A DNA stretch of 9,711 nucleotides, taken from Gammaproteobacteria bacterium (lineage in GTDB: Bacteria > Pseudomonadota > Gammaproteobacteria > SG8-11). Made by a program: the position numbers and the translations under genes. This document shows, piece by piece, positions 1 through 7,152 of the stretch. The stretch is from NCBI GenBank assembly GCA_016200445.1, contig JACQEQ010000384.1:1-9711 (forward strand). Direction: 5' to 3'. Each line of letters begins with the position of its first letter. Within the stretch, counting starts at the first letter, position 1. Below the pieces are notes generated by a model. The model made no database searches and was not told where the DNA came from. It saw only the letters and a program-made list of their open reading frames with translations.

Positions 1-636
1 GGGTGCAGAGAGCTCTTCCAGTTGCAAATTGATCAGGGCCAATTGATTTTTATATTCGTCGTAGCGCGTGCGCCAACGCGACTCCAACACACCAAAGGCG
101 GAGCGCAATTCCGCTGATGGTGCGCTGCTCTTGAGAACCCCGATGTTCTTCAGTGCAGCATCGGCCGCAGCGAGCCGCTGTTGATAAAAGGATTGCTCAG
201 ACCGCTGCCGTTCCATTTTGCGCGGCCGTTCGGTGAGGCGTTTGATCTCGACAACAATGGGTTCGAAGGCCGATTGCATTTCTTCGCGCCAATCGAATTT
301 CTGCTCTTTTTTCGGATAGAACAATTGCAGGTCGACGCCGCCGGTTGCCCATAGCTCCCAGGCCAAACGCAGGCTATCGATATTGGCATCCAACACATCA
401 ATCTCGCCGCGCACGCGCTCACGCTCGGCGTCCGACTTGGCAGTGCGCAACTGCCCGCGCATGGATTCGCGTTCCTGCTCGGCCTGTCGAATGGTGTTAA
501 AGAGATTTTCAAACGTGCGCCAGGTGTCAGAATGAACTGGCACCGGCGCGGCGCTATCCGCTGATTGCGCAGAATAGGCAGTAGCTGCTACCAACATCAG
601 CAGCAGCGCAAGCAGCGGTTTATGAAAAAAATTCAT
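1..636 (-). CDS. Secreted/membrane protein with a long periplasmic region, MscS-channel-like N-terminus (3' end outside window)
   Basis: The frame from the ATG at 634-636 is open through 212 codons to position 1. Residues 1-23 form a plausible signal peptide or signal anchor: MNFFHKPLLALLLMLVAATAYSAQS, with K6 before a leucine/alanine-rich stretch and a possible cleavage after A-Y-S-A. The rest visible is charged and helical, for instance ESMRGQLRTAKSDAERERVR (near 57-76) and IDVLDANIDSLRLAW, consistent with coiled coil. FDWREEMQSAFEPIVVEIKRLTERPRKMERQR (about 114-145) resembles the periplasmic region of large MscS-type mechanosensitive channels as I remember them. The channel domain itself would lie outside the window, so the call is tentative; another periplasmic protein is possible. 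The start is 44 bases after the ACP, with an AAAGG rather far upstream (about 18 bases). It may be the last gene of the same transcript. Confidence 0.6.
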   Translation of the reverse strand, partial: MNFFHKPLLALLLMLVAATAYSAQSADSAAPVPVHSDTWRTFENLFNTIRQAEQERESMRGQLRTAKSDAERERVRGEIDVLDANIDSLRLAWELWATGGVDLQLFYPKKEQKFDWREEMQSAFEPIVVEIKRLTERPRKMERQRSEQSFYQQRLAAADAALKNIGVLKSSAPSAELRSAFGVLESRWRTRYDEYKNQLALINLQLEELSAP

Positions 637-680
637 AATATTAATCGCGCGACACCTTTCCGTGGGTGAAATATCCAGTA

Positions 681-929
681 TCAACCCGCTTGTTTACTTT
701 GCACGTAGCGCACGATGTTATTCACGGAATCCAGGTTCTCGGGAATCATTTCTTTGTCCGCGACTTTTAACGAGAATTCCTGTTCCAGAAAAAAAATCAT
801 TTCAAGCACACCGGTGGAATCGATGATGCCCTTCTCCAAAAACGACGCGTCGTTCGCCAGCGCGGCGGCATCGTTGGTAAACAAAAAATTTTCGATAATA
901 TAATCGCGGACTTGCTGTTCAATCGACAT
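681..929 (-). CDS. Acyl carrier protein (discrete, polysaccharide-cluster type)
   Basis: This 82-residue acidic protein is the right size for a stand-alone ACP. The phosphopantetheine attachment serine is S38 in GIIDSTGVLEMIFFLEQEF (34-52), a DS(T/L) site with the following helix II rich in Leu/Ile/Phe. The N-terminus, MSIEQQVRDYIIENFLF, and the C-terminal DSVNNIVRYVQSK (67-79) match helices I and IV. The sequence deviates from fatty-acid AcpP (DSTG in place of DSLD, and few acidic residues after the serine), so it probably does not serve primary fatty-acid synthesis. Such ACPs near AsnB-type enzymes usually tether an acyl or aminoacyl group for transfer. No loading enzyme (AMP-ligase) or acyltransferase is visible here. 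It starts 8 bases after the amidotransferase stop and ends 44 bases before the next gene. Confidence 0.93.
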   Translation of the reverse strand: MSIEQQVRDYIIENFLFTNDAAALANDASFLEKGIIDSTGVLEMIFFLEQEFSLKVADKEMIPENLDSVNNIVRYVQSKQAG

Positions 930-934
930 GACGT

Positions 935-939
935 TCCTC
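935..939 (-). promoter_or_regulatory. Ribosome binding site of the ACP, overlapping the AsnB stop
   Basis: GAGGA overlaps the TGA stop of the amidotransferase (938-940) and lies 5 bases before the ATG at 927-929. It is the clearest Shine-Dalgarno in the window and ties ACP translation closely to that of the amidotransferase, which would keep the two proteins in proportion. Confidence 0.6.
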
Positions 940-2881
940 AGGAGCGGATAAATTCAGAATAGTTGCGGTTCTCAACAAATAAATGGTGCCACATCTGTGT
1001 GGACAGGATGGCGACCAAGGCCATGTTGTCTTTGTAACCGATTGCGCGGCCGGCGCGAATTTTTTTCAACAAAAAACCGGTTTTTTGCGCGTCGAAATAG
1101 CCGTAGCGTTTAATCACGTCGTCGGCCAGCAGCGCATCCACATAATCCAACGCTACGCCGTCGTGAAAAAACGCCGGAATATCCGGCGCGCGATACGGTT
1201 GCTTGCTACGAGAGACTATCGACGCGGGTAATTGATTTATGAATGCGTGCTTCAACAAAAATTTTTCATTGAGCACTTTCATTTTCAAATTGGGATGGAT
1301 GCGCGCGGCAAATTCGATCACGCGCTGATCCAAAAACGGAAACCGGCCTTCCACCGAATTTGCCATCAACATGCGGTCGCCTTGCGACCATAACAGATAA
1401 TTCGCCATCAGTACTTTGGCTTCGACATATTGCGCACGGTTGAAGCTATGCCACTGCGCATAGTCGCGCGGCAAACTTTGCTCCAGCAGTGCGAGCGGAT
1501 CGGTATTCAGGCGCGCTTTGAATTCCGCCGCATAAAACTGCTTGCTCTGCGCGGTGGTGCTCCAGCGCGGCAGATGCGCAAAAAAAGTGGCGTTGGGTTG
1601 ATCCAAGCCGGTGCCGAAAAACGCTTCGCTGTAACTCTGGGCGCGCGCCGGGTTGAATTCTAAATAGGGATACAAACGCTTGAGCAACAACGGGCGCCAC
1701 AGCGATTTCGGATTGCGCGCCCAAAAGCGCCGCAGCTTGGCTTCTTTGAAAATGTCGTAGCCGCCCAGCACTTCGTCGGCGCCTTCGCCGGTGAGCACGA
1801 CTTTTGCGCCGCGCGCATGTACCAAGCCCGACAACAACATCATCGGCACCGGCGCGTTGCGCAGAATCGGCGTTTCGGTGTGCCAGATTGCACGCGGAAA
1901 TTCCCGGCCGATTGCCGCCTCGCTGCATTGCACTTGGTGATGTTGCACACCCAGATGCTCGGCCATGCGCTGCTGATGCACGCCTTCGTCGAGTTGCGCA
2001 TCGTTGAAGCGGATCGAGTACGTTTCCGGGGTGATGCCGTTGGCGCGAATTAACGTAGCGAGCACCGAAGAATCCAGCCCGCCCGACAAATACGCACCCA
2101 CTGGCACGTCGGCGCGCAGGCGAATGCGCGTCGCGTCGCTCAGCAGCGCGCGCAATTCTTCGGCCTGCTGCTCGACCGATGTGCCGTGGTAGTCGTCGTC
2201 GCTGGGATAGCGCCAGTCCCAGTAGCGTTGCTTGCGTATTCCGCCGTCAAAAGCAATCAACATCTCACCGGGCAAAACTTGGCGCACACCTTCGAACATG
2301 GTGGTGTCGCCGAGTGTGGACCAAAATGTCATGACTTGATCCAGCGCTGCCGGGTTGAGCGCGGGTATGCCGCCAATTACCGGCAACACGGCTTTTATTT
2401 CCGATGCGAACACCACCCGGCCGTTTTGCACGGCGTAGAACAACGGCAAGATCCCAGCGCGGTCGCGGCACAAAATAAGTTGCTGCTGGTTTTGGTCCCA
2501 CAACGCGAGGGCGAATTGACCGTTGAGGTGGTGCGCGAAGTCGAGACCGTAGTGCTCGTACAAATGCACCAGCACTTCGGTATCGCTGTGCGTGTAAAAC
2601 CGGTGGCCCTGCGTTTGCAGAAATTCGCGCAACTCGACGTAATTGAAAATCTCGCCGTTGAACACCACCCATACGGTTTCGTCTTCGTTGTGGATCGGCT
2701 GCGCGCCACCGGCAAGGTCGATGATGGACAAGCGCGCGTGCGCCAATCCAACCATACCCTGCTGATAAAAACCATGCCCGTCCGGACCGCGATGTGCGAG
2801 CGCAGAAATGGCGCGTTCGAGTTCAACGCGCTGCGGCGGGGCGCCGCCGGCCTGAGCAAAGATTCCGGCTATGCCGCACAT
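938..2881 (-). CDS. Glutamine-dependent amidotransferase, asparagine synthase B family
   Basis: The enzyme releases ammonia from glutamine and couples it to an AMP-activated carboxylate. The start at MCG fixes Cys2 as the N-terminal nucleophile. The class II glutaminase domain shows HRGPDGHG (30-37), LSIIDL (51-56), FNGEIFNY (74-81; N75, G76), HSDTEV (98-103) and LNGQFALALWD (119-129). The ATP-pyrophosphatase domain follows: PP-loop SGGLDSS (266-272), VLTGEGADEVLGGY (362-375) and a well-conserved EGRFPFLD-type segment near residue 530. At 647 residues it is longer than E. coli AsnB (554), in the size range of asparagine-synthase-like enzymes found in polysaccharide clusters. In such clusters these enzymes can amidate sugar acids or other acids instead of making free asparagine; here this is inference. 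A weak ribosome site and 40 bases separate it from the GT2 before it, and the ACP follows after 8 bases, so the two likely form a functional pair. Confidence 0.93.
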   Translation of the reverse strand: MCGIAGIFAQAGGAPPQRVELERAISALAHRGPDGHGFYQQGMVGLAHARLSIIDLAGGAQPIHNEDETVWVVFNGEIFNYVELREFLQTQGHRFYTHSDTEVLVHLYEHYGLDFAHHLNGQFALALWDQNQQQLILCRDRAGILPLFYAVQNGRVVFASEIKAVLPVIGGIPALNPAALDQVMTFWSTLGDTTMFEGVRQVLPGEMLIAFDGGIRKQRYWDWRYPSDDDYHGTSVEQQAEELRALLSDATRIRLRADVPVGAYLSGGLDSSVLATLIRANGITPETYSIRFNDAQLDEGVHQQRMAEHLGVQHHQVQCSEAAIGREFPRAIWHTETPILRNAPVPMMLLSGLVHARGAKVVLTGEGADEVLGGYDIFKEAKLRRFWARNPKSLWRPLLLKRLYPYLEFNPARAQSYSEAFFGTGLDQPNATFFAHLPRWSTTAQSKQFYAAEFKARLNTDPLALLEQSLPRDYAQWHSFNRAQYVEAKVLMANYLLWSQGDRMLMANSVEGRFPFLDQRVIEFAARIHPNLKMKVLNEKFLLKHAFINQLPASIVSRSKQPYRAPDIPAFFHDGVALDYVDALLADDVIKRYGYFDAQKTGFLLKKIRAGRAIGYKDNMALVAILSTQMWHHLFVENRNYSEFIRS

Positions 2882-2921
2882 GGTGTCATGCCATGTAAAC
2901 TACGCACGCATTCCATCACGT

Positions 2922-3920
2922 TTAGTGCCTCTGCCACGCGCTAGCGGCTCGTTTCACCAAAAGGGTAACAGGTGCCGGAACATAAGTTTTTAAATAGGCC
3001 GACCTGGAATACGCCGATTCATCATAGTCGCGCGCAGTTGAGTAGGCCGTACGCGCTTCACGTTTGCGGCCTTGTCTAAAGTAGTAATAACCGAGATTAA
3101 AGTACTGCCGCGCCAGACGTTGATTGATGATGTGCACTTCGGCGGCGCTGAATACATCGCTGCCGCGCTGCAAATTGGTGGAATGTGCGCGAATAAAACC
3201 GAGCAAGGCACGCTCTTCATCGGTCATCAAACTTTGTGAGCGCTGACGGTAGTAGGCTAACGCTTCATCCAGATAACCCAGCCTTGCCCGCCGTGCCAAG
3301 CGAAACCACAAATCGATATCTTCCCCTACCGGCCAATCTTCGCGAAACGCCACGTGCTCTTGCGCCAGTAACGCGCGTCGCAGCATCACGGTTTGTGTGC
3401 TCATGGCCGTGATTTGCGTGGACATAAAATTATAGAAATTGGCTTTGCACAAATACAACGTATCCGAATGCTGCGTCAGATACGCAGCAGCCCTTTGTAG
3501 CAAGTATTGACTAGACATACAGCGTACGTTAGTTGCTGCATGCGGGTCGTCATCGAAATAAATCACGTCGGAAAACACCGCGTCTAATTCCGGACAACGT
3601 GCAAACGCCGCCAGCTCGCGCGCGATTTTCTCCGGGTGATACAAATCGTCGCTGTCGAGAAACGCAACGAACTCGCCCTGCGCCAGGCGCAAACCACGAT
3701 TCCGGGCAGCAGCGGCGGTGCCTTGATTGGTCTGGGTCACCACGCACAAGCGTGCGTCCTTAGCGGCCGCAGCCTGCGCAATTGCAAGCGTTGTGTCGCT
3801 AGAACCGTCGTCGACCACGATGATCTCCAGATCAGGTTCAGTTTGTTGCATGACGGAACGCAACGTGGCCGCAATATAAGCTTCGCAGTTATAGGCGGGA
3901 ATAATGATCGAAACAGTCAT
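2922..3920 (-). CDS. Glycosyltransferase family 2 with a C-terminal helical (TPR-like) tail, third of three
   Basis: This 332-residue protein has a textbook GT2 domain: SIIIPAYNCEAYIAATLRSV (4-23), IIVVDDGSSDTTL (33-45; D37 and D38 bind the nucleotide), EFVAFLDSDDLYHPEKI (83-99; DxD-like D89-D91 with D92) and PVGEDIDLWFRLARR (197-211, with the (E/D)D base and LW-R motif). From about residue 260 to the end it is not GT2: FSAAEVHIINQRLARQYFN followed by LGYYYFRQGRKREARTAYSTA (276-296) has the small/aromatic spacing of one tetratricopeptide-like repeat. The last residues, KRAASAWQRH, are basic. The tail may bind a partner or membrane surface; this is inference. The start overlaps the FkbM stop by 4 bases; the ribosome site is weak (AAGAA), fitting coupled translation. 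The next gene follows after 40 bases. Confidence 0.9.
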   Translation of the reverse strand: MTVSIIIPAYNCEAYIAATLRSVMQQTEPDLEIIVVDDGSSDTTLAIAQAAAAKDARLCVVTQTNQGTAAAARNRGLRLAQGEFVAFLDSDDLYHPEKIARELAAFARCPELDAVFSDVIYFDDDPHAATNVRCMSSQYLLQRAAAYLTQHSDTLYLCKANFYNFMSTQITAMSTQTVMLRRALLAQEHVAFREDWPVGEDIDLWFRLARRARLGYLDEALAYYRQRSQSLMTDEERALLGFIRAHSTNLQRGSDVFSAAEVHIINQRLARQYFNLGYYYFRQGRKREARTAYSTARDYDESAYSRSAYLKTYVPAPVTLLVKRAASAWQRH

Positions 3921-4855
3921 GGCGCGGTTCTTATATCAATACTTGGCGCCATTAAAGCGCGTAACGGCGGCGTGGGATTGCGGCAGAATAAAACATCGAA
4001 GCCGATCATGCCTGAAGTAAAGGTTTTTGCAGGACGAAAATGCTCATCCCCCGGAACCCACGTGCCGTCGCTTTCGGGGTCTGCGCACCAGGCAGAAAAA
4101 CCGTGTGCACGCATCAACTCGAACAACGCTTGTGCGCTCGCACCGCAACGTTCCAAAAACTGCAACTGAACTTCGCAAATAATAGTGTCAACCTGCGCAA
4201 GCCAGCGCTTCATTCCCAACAACACCTTGTATTCGAAACCCTCGACGTCCATTTTTACCAGCTGGATACGCTGCCCGGATTCGAGATGCAGCAATACGTC
4301 TAGATCCAGCGTCAAGATTTTTTGCGTGCGTTTGGATTTACCGTCGTTGCGTAAGTTGGCGTGGCCGAACTCGCCGTCCAGCGACATGTCGCCCCAACCG
4401 GCGCGGTCCGATAGCGCGGTACTTTGTACACACACATTACCGACCCGGCTCTGTTGCAGATTGCGGATCAGGCGCCCCAGATTGTCGAGATTCGGTTCAA
4501 ATGCCAAGACCTGTCCTGACGTGCCTACTGCCGTAGACATAAGCAACGTGTCGTAGCCGATGTTGGCACCGACATCGATGGCCAGATCGCCGGGTCGCAA
4601 ACACGCCTGAATGGTGCGCGAGACCAACGGCTCCCACTCGCCGCTGTCGATGATGGTGCGGCCGATGTAGTCGGAGCGGTCGCACCAGATGGAAAATTCG
4701 TGACGGGTCTCGACCAATACTTCGCGCGACGCCGCACCCAGCCAATTCGGATAATTGTCGATGTGCCGTATCCAACGCTGCAATTTTTCGCGCTGGGTTG
4801 TAGAACGCAGCAGCCAGTTCATCGCAAGAACCGGCAATACAAAATTCTTTCCCAT
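3917..4855 (-). CDS. FkbM family SAM-dependent methyltransferase
   Basis: This 312-residue protein belongs to the FkbM group, which O-methylates sugars and secondary metabolites using S-adenosylmethionine. The SAM site is clear: LAIDVGANIGYDTLLM (91-106, D94, G96, N98, G100), then VLAFEPNLDNLGRL (116-129, E120 likely binding the ribose), and VKMDVEGFEYKVLLGM (200-215, D203, E205), the hallmark of the family. The N-terminal 80 residues, with IRHIDNYPNW and EFSIWCDRSDYIGRTI, form the usual FkbM cap. The C-terminal tail from about 265 (VPGDEHFRPAKTFT) is ordinary. In this gene company the most likely job is methylating a hydroxyl of a surface sugar; a lipid or peptide acceptor is less likely. 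The stop overlaps the next start by 4 bases (ATGA), so FkbM and the third GT2 are probably translationally coupled. Confidence 0.92.
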   Translation of the reverse strand: MGKNFVLPVLAMNWLLRSTTQREKLQRWIRHIDNYPNWLGAASREVLVETRHEFSIWCDRSDYIGRTIIDSGEWEPLVSRTIQACLRPGDLAIDVGANIGYDTLLMSTAVGTSGQVLAFEPNLDNLGRLIRNLQQSRVGNVCVQSTALSDRAGWGDMSLDGEFGHANLRNDGKSKRTQKILTLDLDVLLHLESGQRIQLVKMDVEGFEYKVLLGMKRWLAQVDTIICEVQLQFLERCGASAQALFELMRAHGFSAWCADPESDGTWVPGDEHFRPAKTFTSGMIGFDVLFCRNPTPPLRALMAPSIDIRTAP

Positions 4856-4894
4856 GCTGGAAATTCCGCTTCTGGTTTTTATTGAATATGAGGC

Positions 4895-5746
4895 TTAAAA
4901 CATCAGATGGCGCGTATAGCTCAAATAACGCCAACCGCCGGGCTGCGCCAGGCAGCGCATATGATACCGCCAAGCCGGGCCGCGTTGACCCGAAATCAAT
5001 TGCTGGTTGGAAAGAAAATGAAACGCAGCGGAAAGCTTGTGTCTGAGCGCATTGCGAATACGCGGCGGATTATCGAAGTCCAACAGAAACTCGATGAAAC
5101 TCACCAGCGAGCGTTGATACTCCGTCGACTTGGACAATGAATCCGGCGTATCGTGAATACGAAACGTGGGTACATCCAGAAACTGAATTTTGTGCCCGGC
5201 AAACGCAATGCGAAATGCAATTAATGTCCATTCGAAATACTTGGTGACACCGTCGAAATAGTCGACCGTAATGGCCGAGGTGCGAAATAATCCACCGCAG
5301 GATGCCAGCCAATTTTCTTTGATGACAGCAGACAACGAGTCTTGATTTACGGCGTCGACGTTGTACACGCGCAGCCCGTCCGACATGTCGCCGTTTGTGG
5401 CCACGACGTCAAGGTCGGCATCGCGCAACATGGGCGCAAGACGCGTACGCAACGCACCCGGATAATATTCGTCGTCGTCGTCGAGAAAACAGAAAAAATC
5501 CTGGGTGACGAACGTGCGTCCGAAGCGCAACGCTGCCGGCAGATTCCCCTCTTCCTGGTAACACACGCGCAATTCGCGCCGGCCCCGCAATTCAACAAAA
5601 AACGCTTCGTCGTAGCGGTTTCCGTTAACCACGATAATGGGCTCGACGTCGACGCCTTCCTGGCTCAATACGCTGTCGATTGCGCGCAACAATGACGCAC
5701 AGCGCGACGGCTCACATGTCGTCGGAATGATGACTGCAATACTCAT
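4895..5746 (-). CDS. Glycosyltransferase family 2 (GT-A fold), second of three
   Basis: This 283-residue protein opens with MSIAVIIPTTCEPSRCASLL, a variant of the GT2 start, and has VEPIIVVNGN (34-43) as nucleotide-binding strand. The metal site is an acidic run D89-D92 followed by E93 (FLDDDDEYYPGAL), stronger than a plain DxD. LASCGGLFRTSAI (147-159) and the FEWTLIAFRIAFAGHKIQFLDVPTFRIHD region (171-199) are in the place of the acceptor base and closing loop; E172 is a candidate base in the family's (E/D)D-type position. The C-terminal third, with FLLDFDNPPRIRNALRHKL, is helical and not diagnostic. A GGTAAG 5 bases before the ATG is a plausible ribosome site. It follows the broken PIG-L gene by 30 bases and precedes the FkbM gene by 39. 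It acts on a glycan acceptor that I cannot specify. Confidence 0.85.
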   Translation of the reverse strand: MSIAVIIPTTCEPSRCASLLRAIDSVLSQEGVDVEPIIVVNGNRYDEAFFVELRGRRELRVCYQEEGNLPAALRFGRTFVTQDFFCFLDDDDEYYPGALRTRLAPMLRDADLDVVATNGDMSDGLRVYNVDAVNQDSLSAVIKENWLASCGGLFRTSAITVDYFDGVTKYFEWTLIAFRIAFAGHKIQFLDVPTFRIHDTPDSLSKSTEYQRSLVSFIEFLLDFDNPPRIRNALRHKLSAAFHFLSNQQLISGQRGPAWRYHMRCLAQPGGWRYLSYTRHLMF

Positions 5747-5776
5747 TTTTACTTACCACGCATGATACTGGTTCGG

Positions 5777-6267
5777 TCAGTTGCCAAACGGTAAAACAGT
5801 TTTACGGCAGTAAAACGCCTCTGCATAACCACTGGCGGCATTGCACTCGACGCCACGCAAACGCAGTAAAGCGAAAAACGTTTCGCGCGTGAACCAATAT
5901 TTGTTGGCCTCGCTCGCAAAGCAATTTAACAGATGATCGGCCTTGGTGGCGCACTGCGGCTGCGTTACCGGTACAAACAGATTGGGTGAACCCAGGCCGC
6001 CATCGTATTTGGGGATTTCGTATTCGAGGATAAAGTGATTACGGAAGGTATTCCAAGTCAGCTCCGCATTTTCAAAAACAGATCCGCGCTTTTCCGTGCC
6101 TCGTGCGCACGCACCGGGTTGGATGCCAGCACCACCCAGTAGAAAGTCAAGTCTGGGTACTGATCGGCGAGCTGCAAAATCGTCGCCCCGCAACCGATTT
6201 CGATATCGTCGCAATGCGCGCCGATAAACAGCACGGAGTTGAGATTTTTTGGAAACAGGCTGAGCAT
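5777..6267 (-). pseudogene. PIG-L family (LmbE-like) deacetylase, broken by an out-of-frame internal deletion
   Basis: PIG-L enzymes are metal-dependent deacetylases of N-acetyl sugars and related compounds. The first reading frame starts at 6267 and gives 69 residues: VLFIGAHCDDIEIGCGATIL (12-31) has the family AHxDD metal motif (H18, D20, D21), then VVLASNPVRAHEARKSADLFLK, then stops at 6058-6060. The second frame resumes immediately with ELTWNTFRNHFILEYEIPKY and continues through SPNLFVPV, WFTRETFFALLRLRGVEC and SGYAEAFYCRKTVLPFG to a stop at 5777, matching the family C-terminus. Between KSADLFLK and ELTWNTF about 50-60 residues typical of the family are absent, including the His-rich (HxxDxHxDH) segment with the third metal ligand. 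The whole is about 164 codons, against roughly 220 for intact relatives (from memory). It begins 6 bases after the preceding GT2 gene. An assembly error is possible; a programmed frameshift would not restore the missing active site. Confidence 0.82.
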
Positions 6268-6273
6268 CGCCGT

Positions 6274-7149
6274 CTAAAAACCTGTTTTAGCGATGAGTTC
6301 GCGGGTCAGACGCACGCGATCCCAACGCATACGACGCGCCAGATACAAATACAACGCCAGCTTGTCGCCCAAGGTCAACGGCGCGCGGGTGACCGCACTA
6401 AAAAATGCTTGGTGCCAACGCCAAACCGTCAGCTTAATGCGCGCCGAGGCGGCCGAGTGATAGCGGCGCTGTTGATGGCCTTCGTCCTTACGCGACCAGC
6501 TCGACGAATCTTTATGAAAGCGGCGGAAAAACAAGCGTTCCGGAATTTCATAGAATTTTCCGTAGAGGGTAAGTTCGGCCAGAAAATTAATATCCGAGTC
6601 CTGATGCGAACCTAACAAGCGGGTGCGGCGGACCAGATCGGCGCGCACCACGCCCAAGTGCTGATGGCTCAGACGAATCTGCTCCATGAAGGCGATGAAA
6701 CGTTCGCGGCCGCTGTCGTGCATAAGGTGCAGATTGTCGTCGTAGGGCTCCGGGTTGGCACCCTGCGCATCGACCAAGGTGGTTTTGGGGAAACATAGAA
6801 TGATCTGCGGGTCGTGCTCCATGATCTCGACGGCACGTTCCAGCAAGGTCGGCGCCCAGTAGTCGTCGGAGGTCGACCATTTAAAATATTTGCTTTGCGA
6901 CAAGGCGAACACACGATTGAAATTCGGCGACAGGCCGATGTTCTCGGCATTGCGATGGTAGTCGATACGCGCGTCACCCCGCGCATAGTCTTGACATATT
7001 TCCGCCGTGCGGTCGGTCGAGGCGTTGTCGCTGATAATCAGGCGAAAATCGCGATAGGTTTGCTTTAACAGCGACTCGATCGACTGCGCGATGTAGCGCT
7101 CGGAGTTGTAAACCGGCAGGCCAATGGTAACCAAGGGTGTCGTGGTCAT
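6274..7149 (-). CDS. Glycosyltransferase family 2 (GT-A fold), first of three
   Basis: This 291-residue protein is expected to transfer a sugar from a nucleotide donor to a lipid-linked glycan on the cytoplasmic face of the inner membrane. It starts with the classic GT2 opening VTIGLPVYNSERYIAQSIESLL (7-28), followed by SDNASTDRT (40-48), which binds the nucleotide. The metal-binding DxD-like site is S94-D95-D96 in KWSTSDDYW. HQDSDINFLAEL (182-193) is in the position of the acceptor-activating base, with D184 or D186 as candidates. A basic C-terminal region (R-rich, about 250-291) has no clear transmembrane segment and may be a membrane-association helix. It begins 3 bases after the FAD gene stop, with a weak AAGG 11 bases upstream, so it is part of the same transcript. 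Donor and acceptor cannot be predicted. Confidence 0.9.
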   Translation of the reverse strand: MTTTPLVTIGLPVYNSERYIAQSIESLLKQTYRDFRLIISDNASTDRTAEICQDYARGDARIDYHRNAENIGLSPNFNRVFALSQSKYFKWSTSDDYWAPTLLERAVEIMEHDPQIILCFPKTTLVDAQGANPEPYDDNLHLMHDSGRERFIAFMEQIRLSHQHLGVVRADLVRRTRLLGSHQDSDINFLAELTLYGKFYEIPERLFFRRFHKDSSSWSRKDEGHQQRRYHSAASARIKLTVWRWHQAFFSAVTRAPLTLGDKLALYLYLARRMRWDRVRLTRELIAKTGF

Positions 7150-7152
7150 ATT

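Noticed and set aside
150..512. Minus-strand frame with its own ATG
   Set aside because: It is an alternative frame inside the better frame that is open from 636 to 1, which has a signal peptide and sensible composition.
2390..2460. Apparent odd residues in the glutaminase motif (AGILPLFY)
   Set aside because: Variation at this position is normal; E. coli AsnB has a similar Ile-Ile-Pro-Leu sequence as I remember it, so it is not a sign of lost activity.
2186..2944. Long open frame on the plus strand (252 codons)
   Set aside because: It runs antisense to the well-supported amidotransferase, has no recognisable motif and reads as a codon-bias shadow.
5469..5483. Short trinucleotide repeat (GTC runs)
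   Set aside because: It encodes the acidic DDDD metal-binding run of a GT2 and needs no separate explanation.
6058..6214. Programmed ribosomal frameshift joining the two PIG-L halves
   Set aside because: There is a T-run near 6074, but joining the frames would still leave out the metal-ligand segment of the family, so a functional fusion product is not expected.
6274..6290. Near-palindrome CTAAAAACCTGTTTTAG at the end of the first GT2
   Set aside because: It is short, imperfect, largely inside coding sequence and not followed by a T-run, so it is not convincing as a terminator or operator.
6103..6615. Plus-strand frame spanning the GT2/PIG-L boundary
   Set aside because: No family resemblance, and both genes beneath it are clearly coding on the minus strand, even though one is broken.
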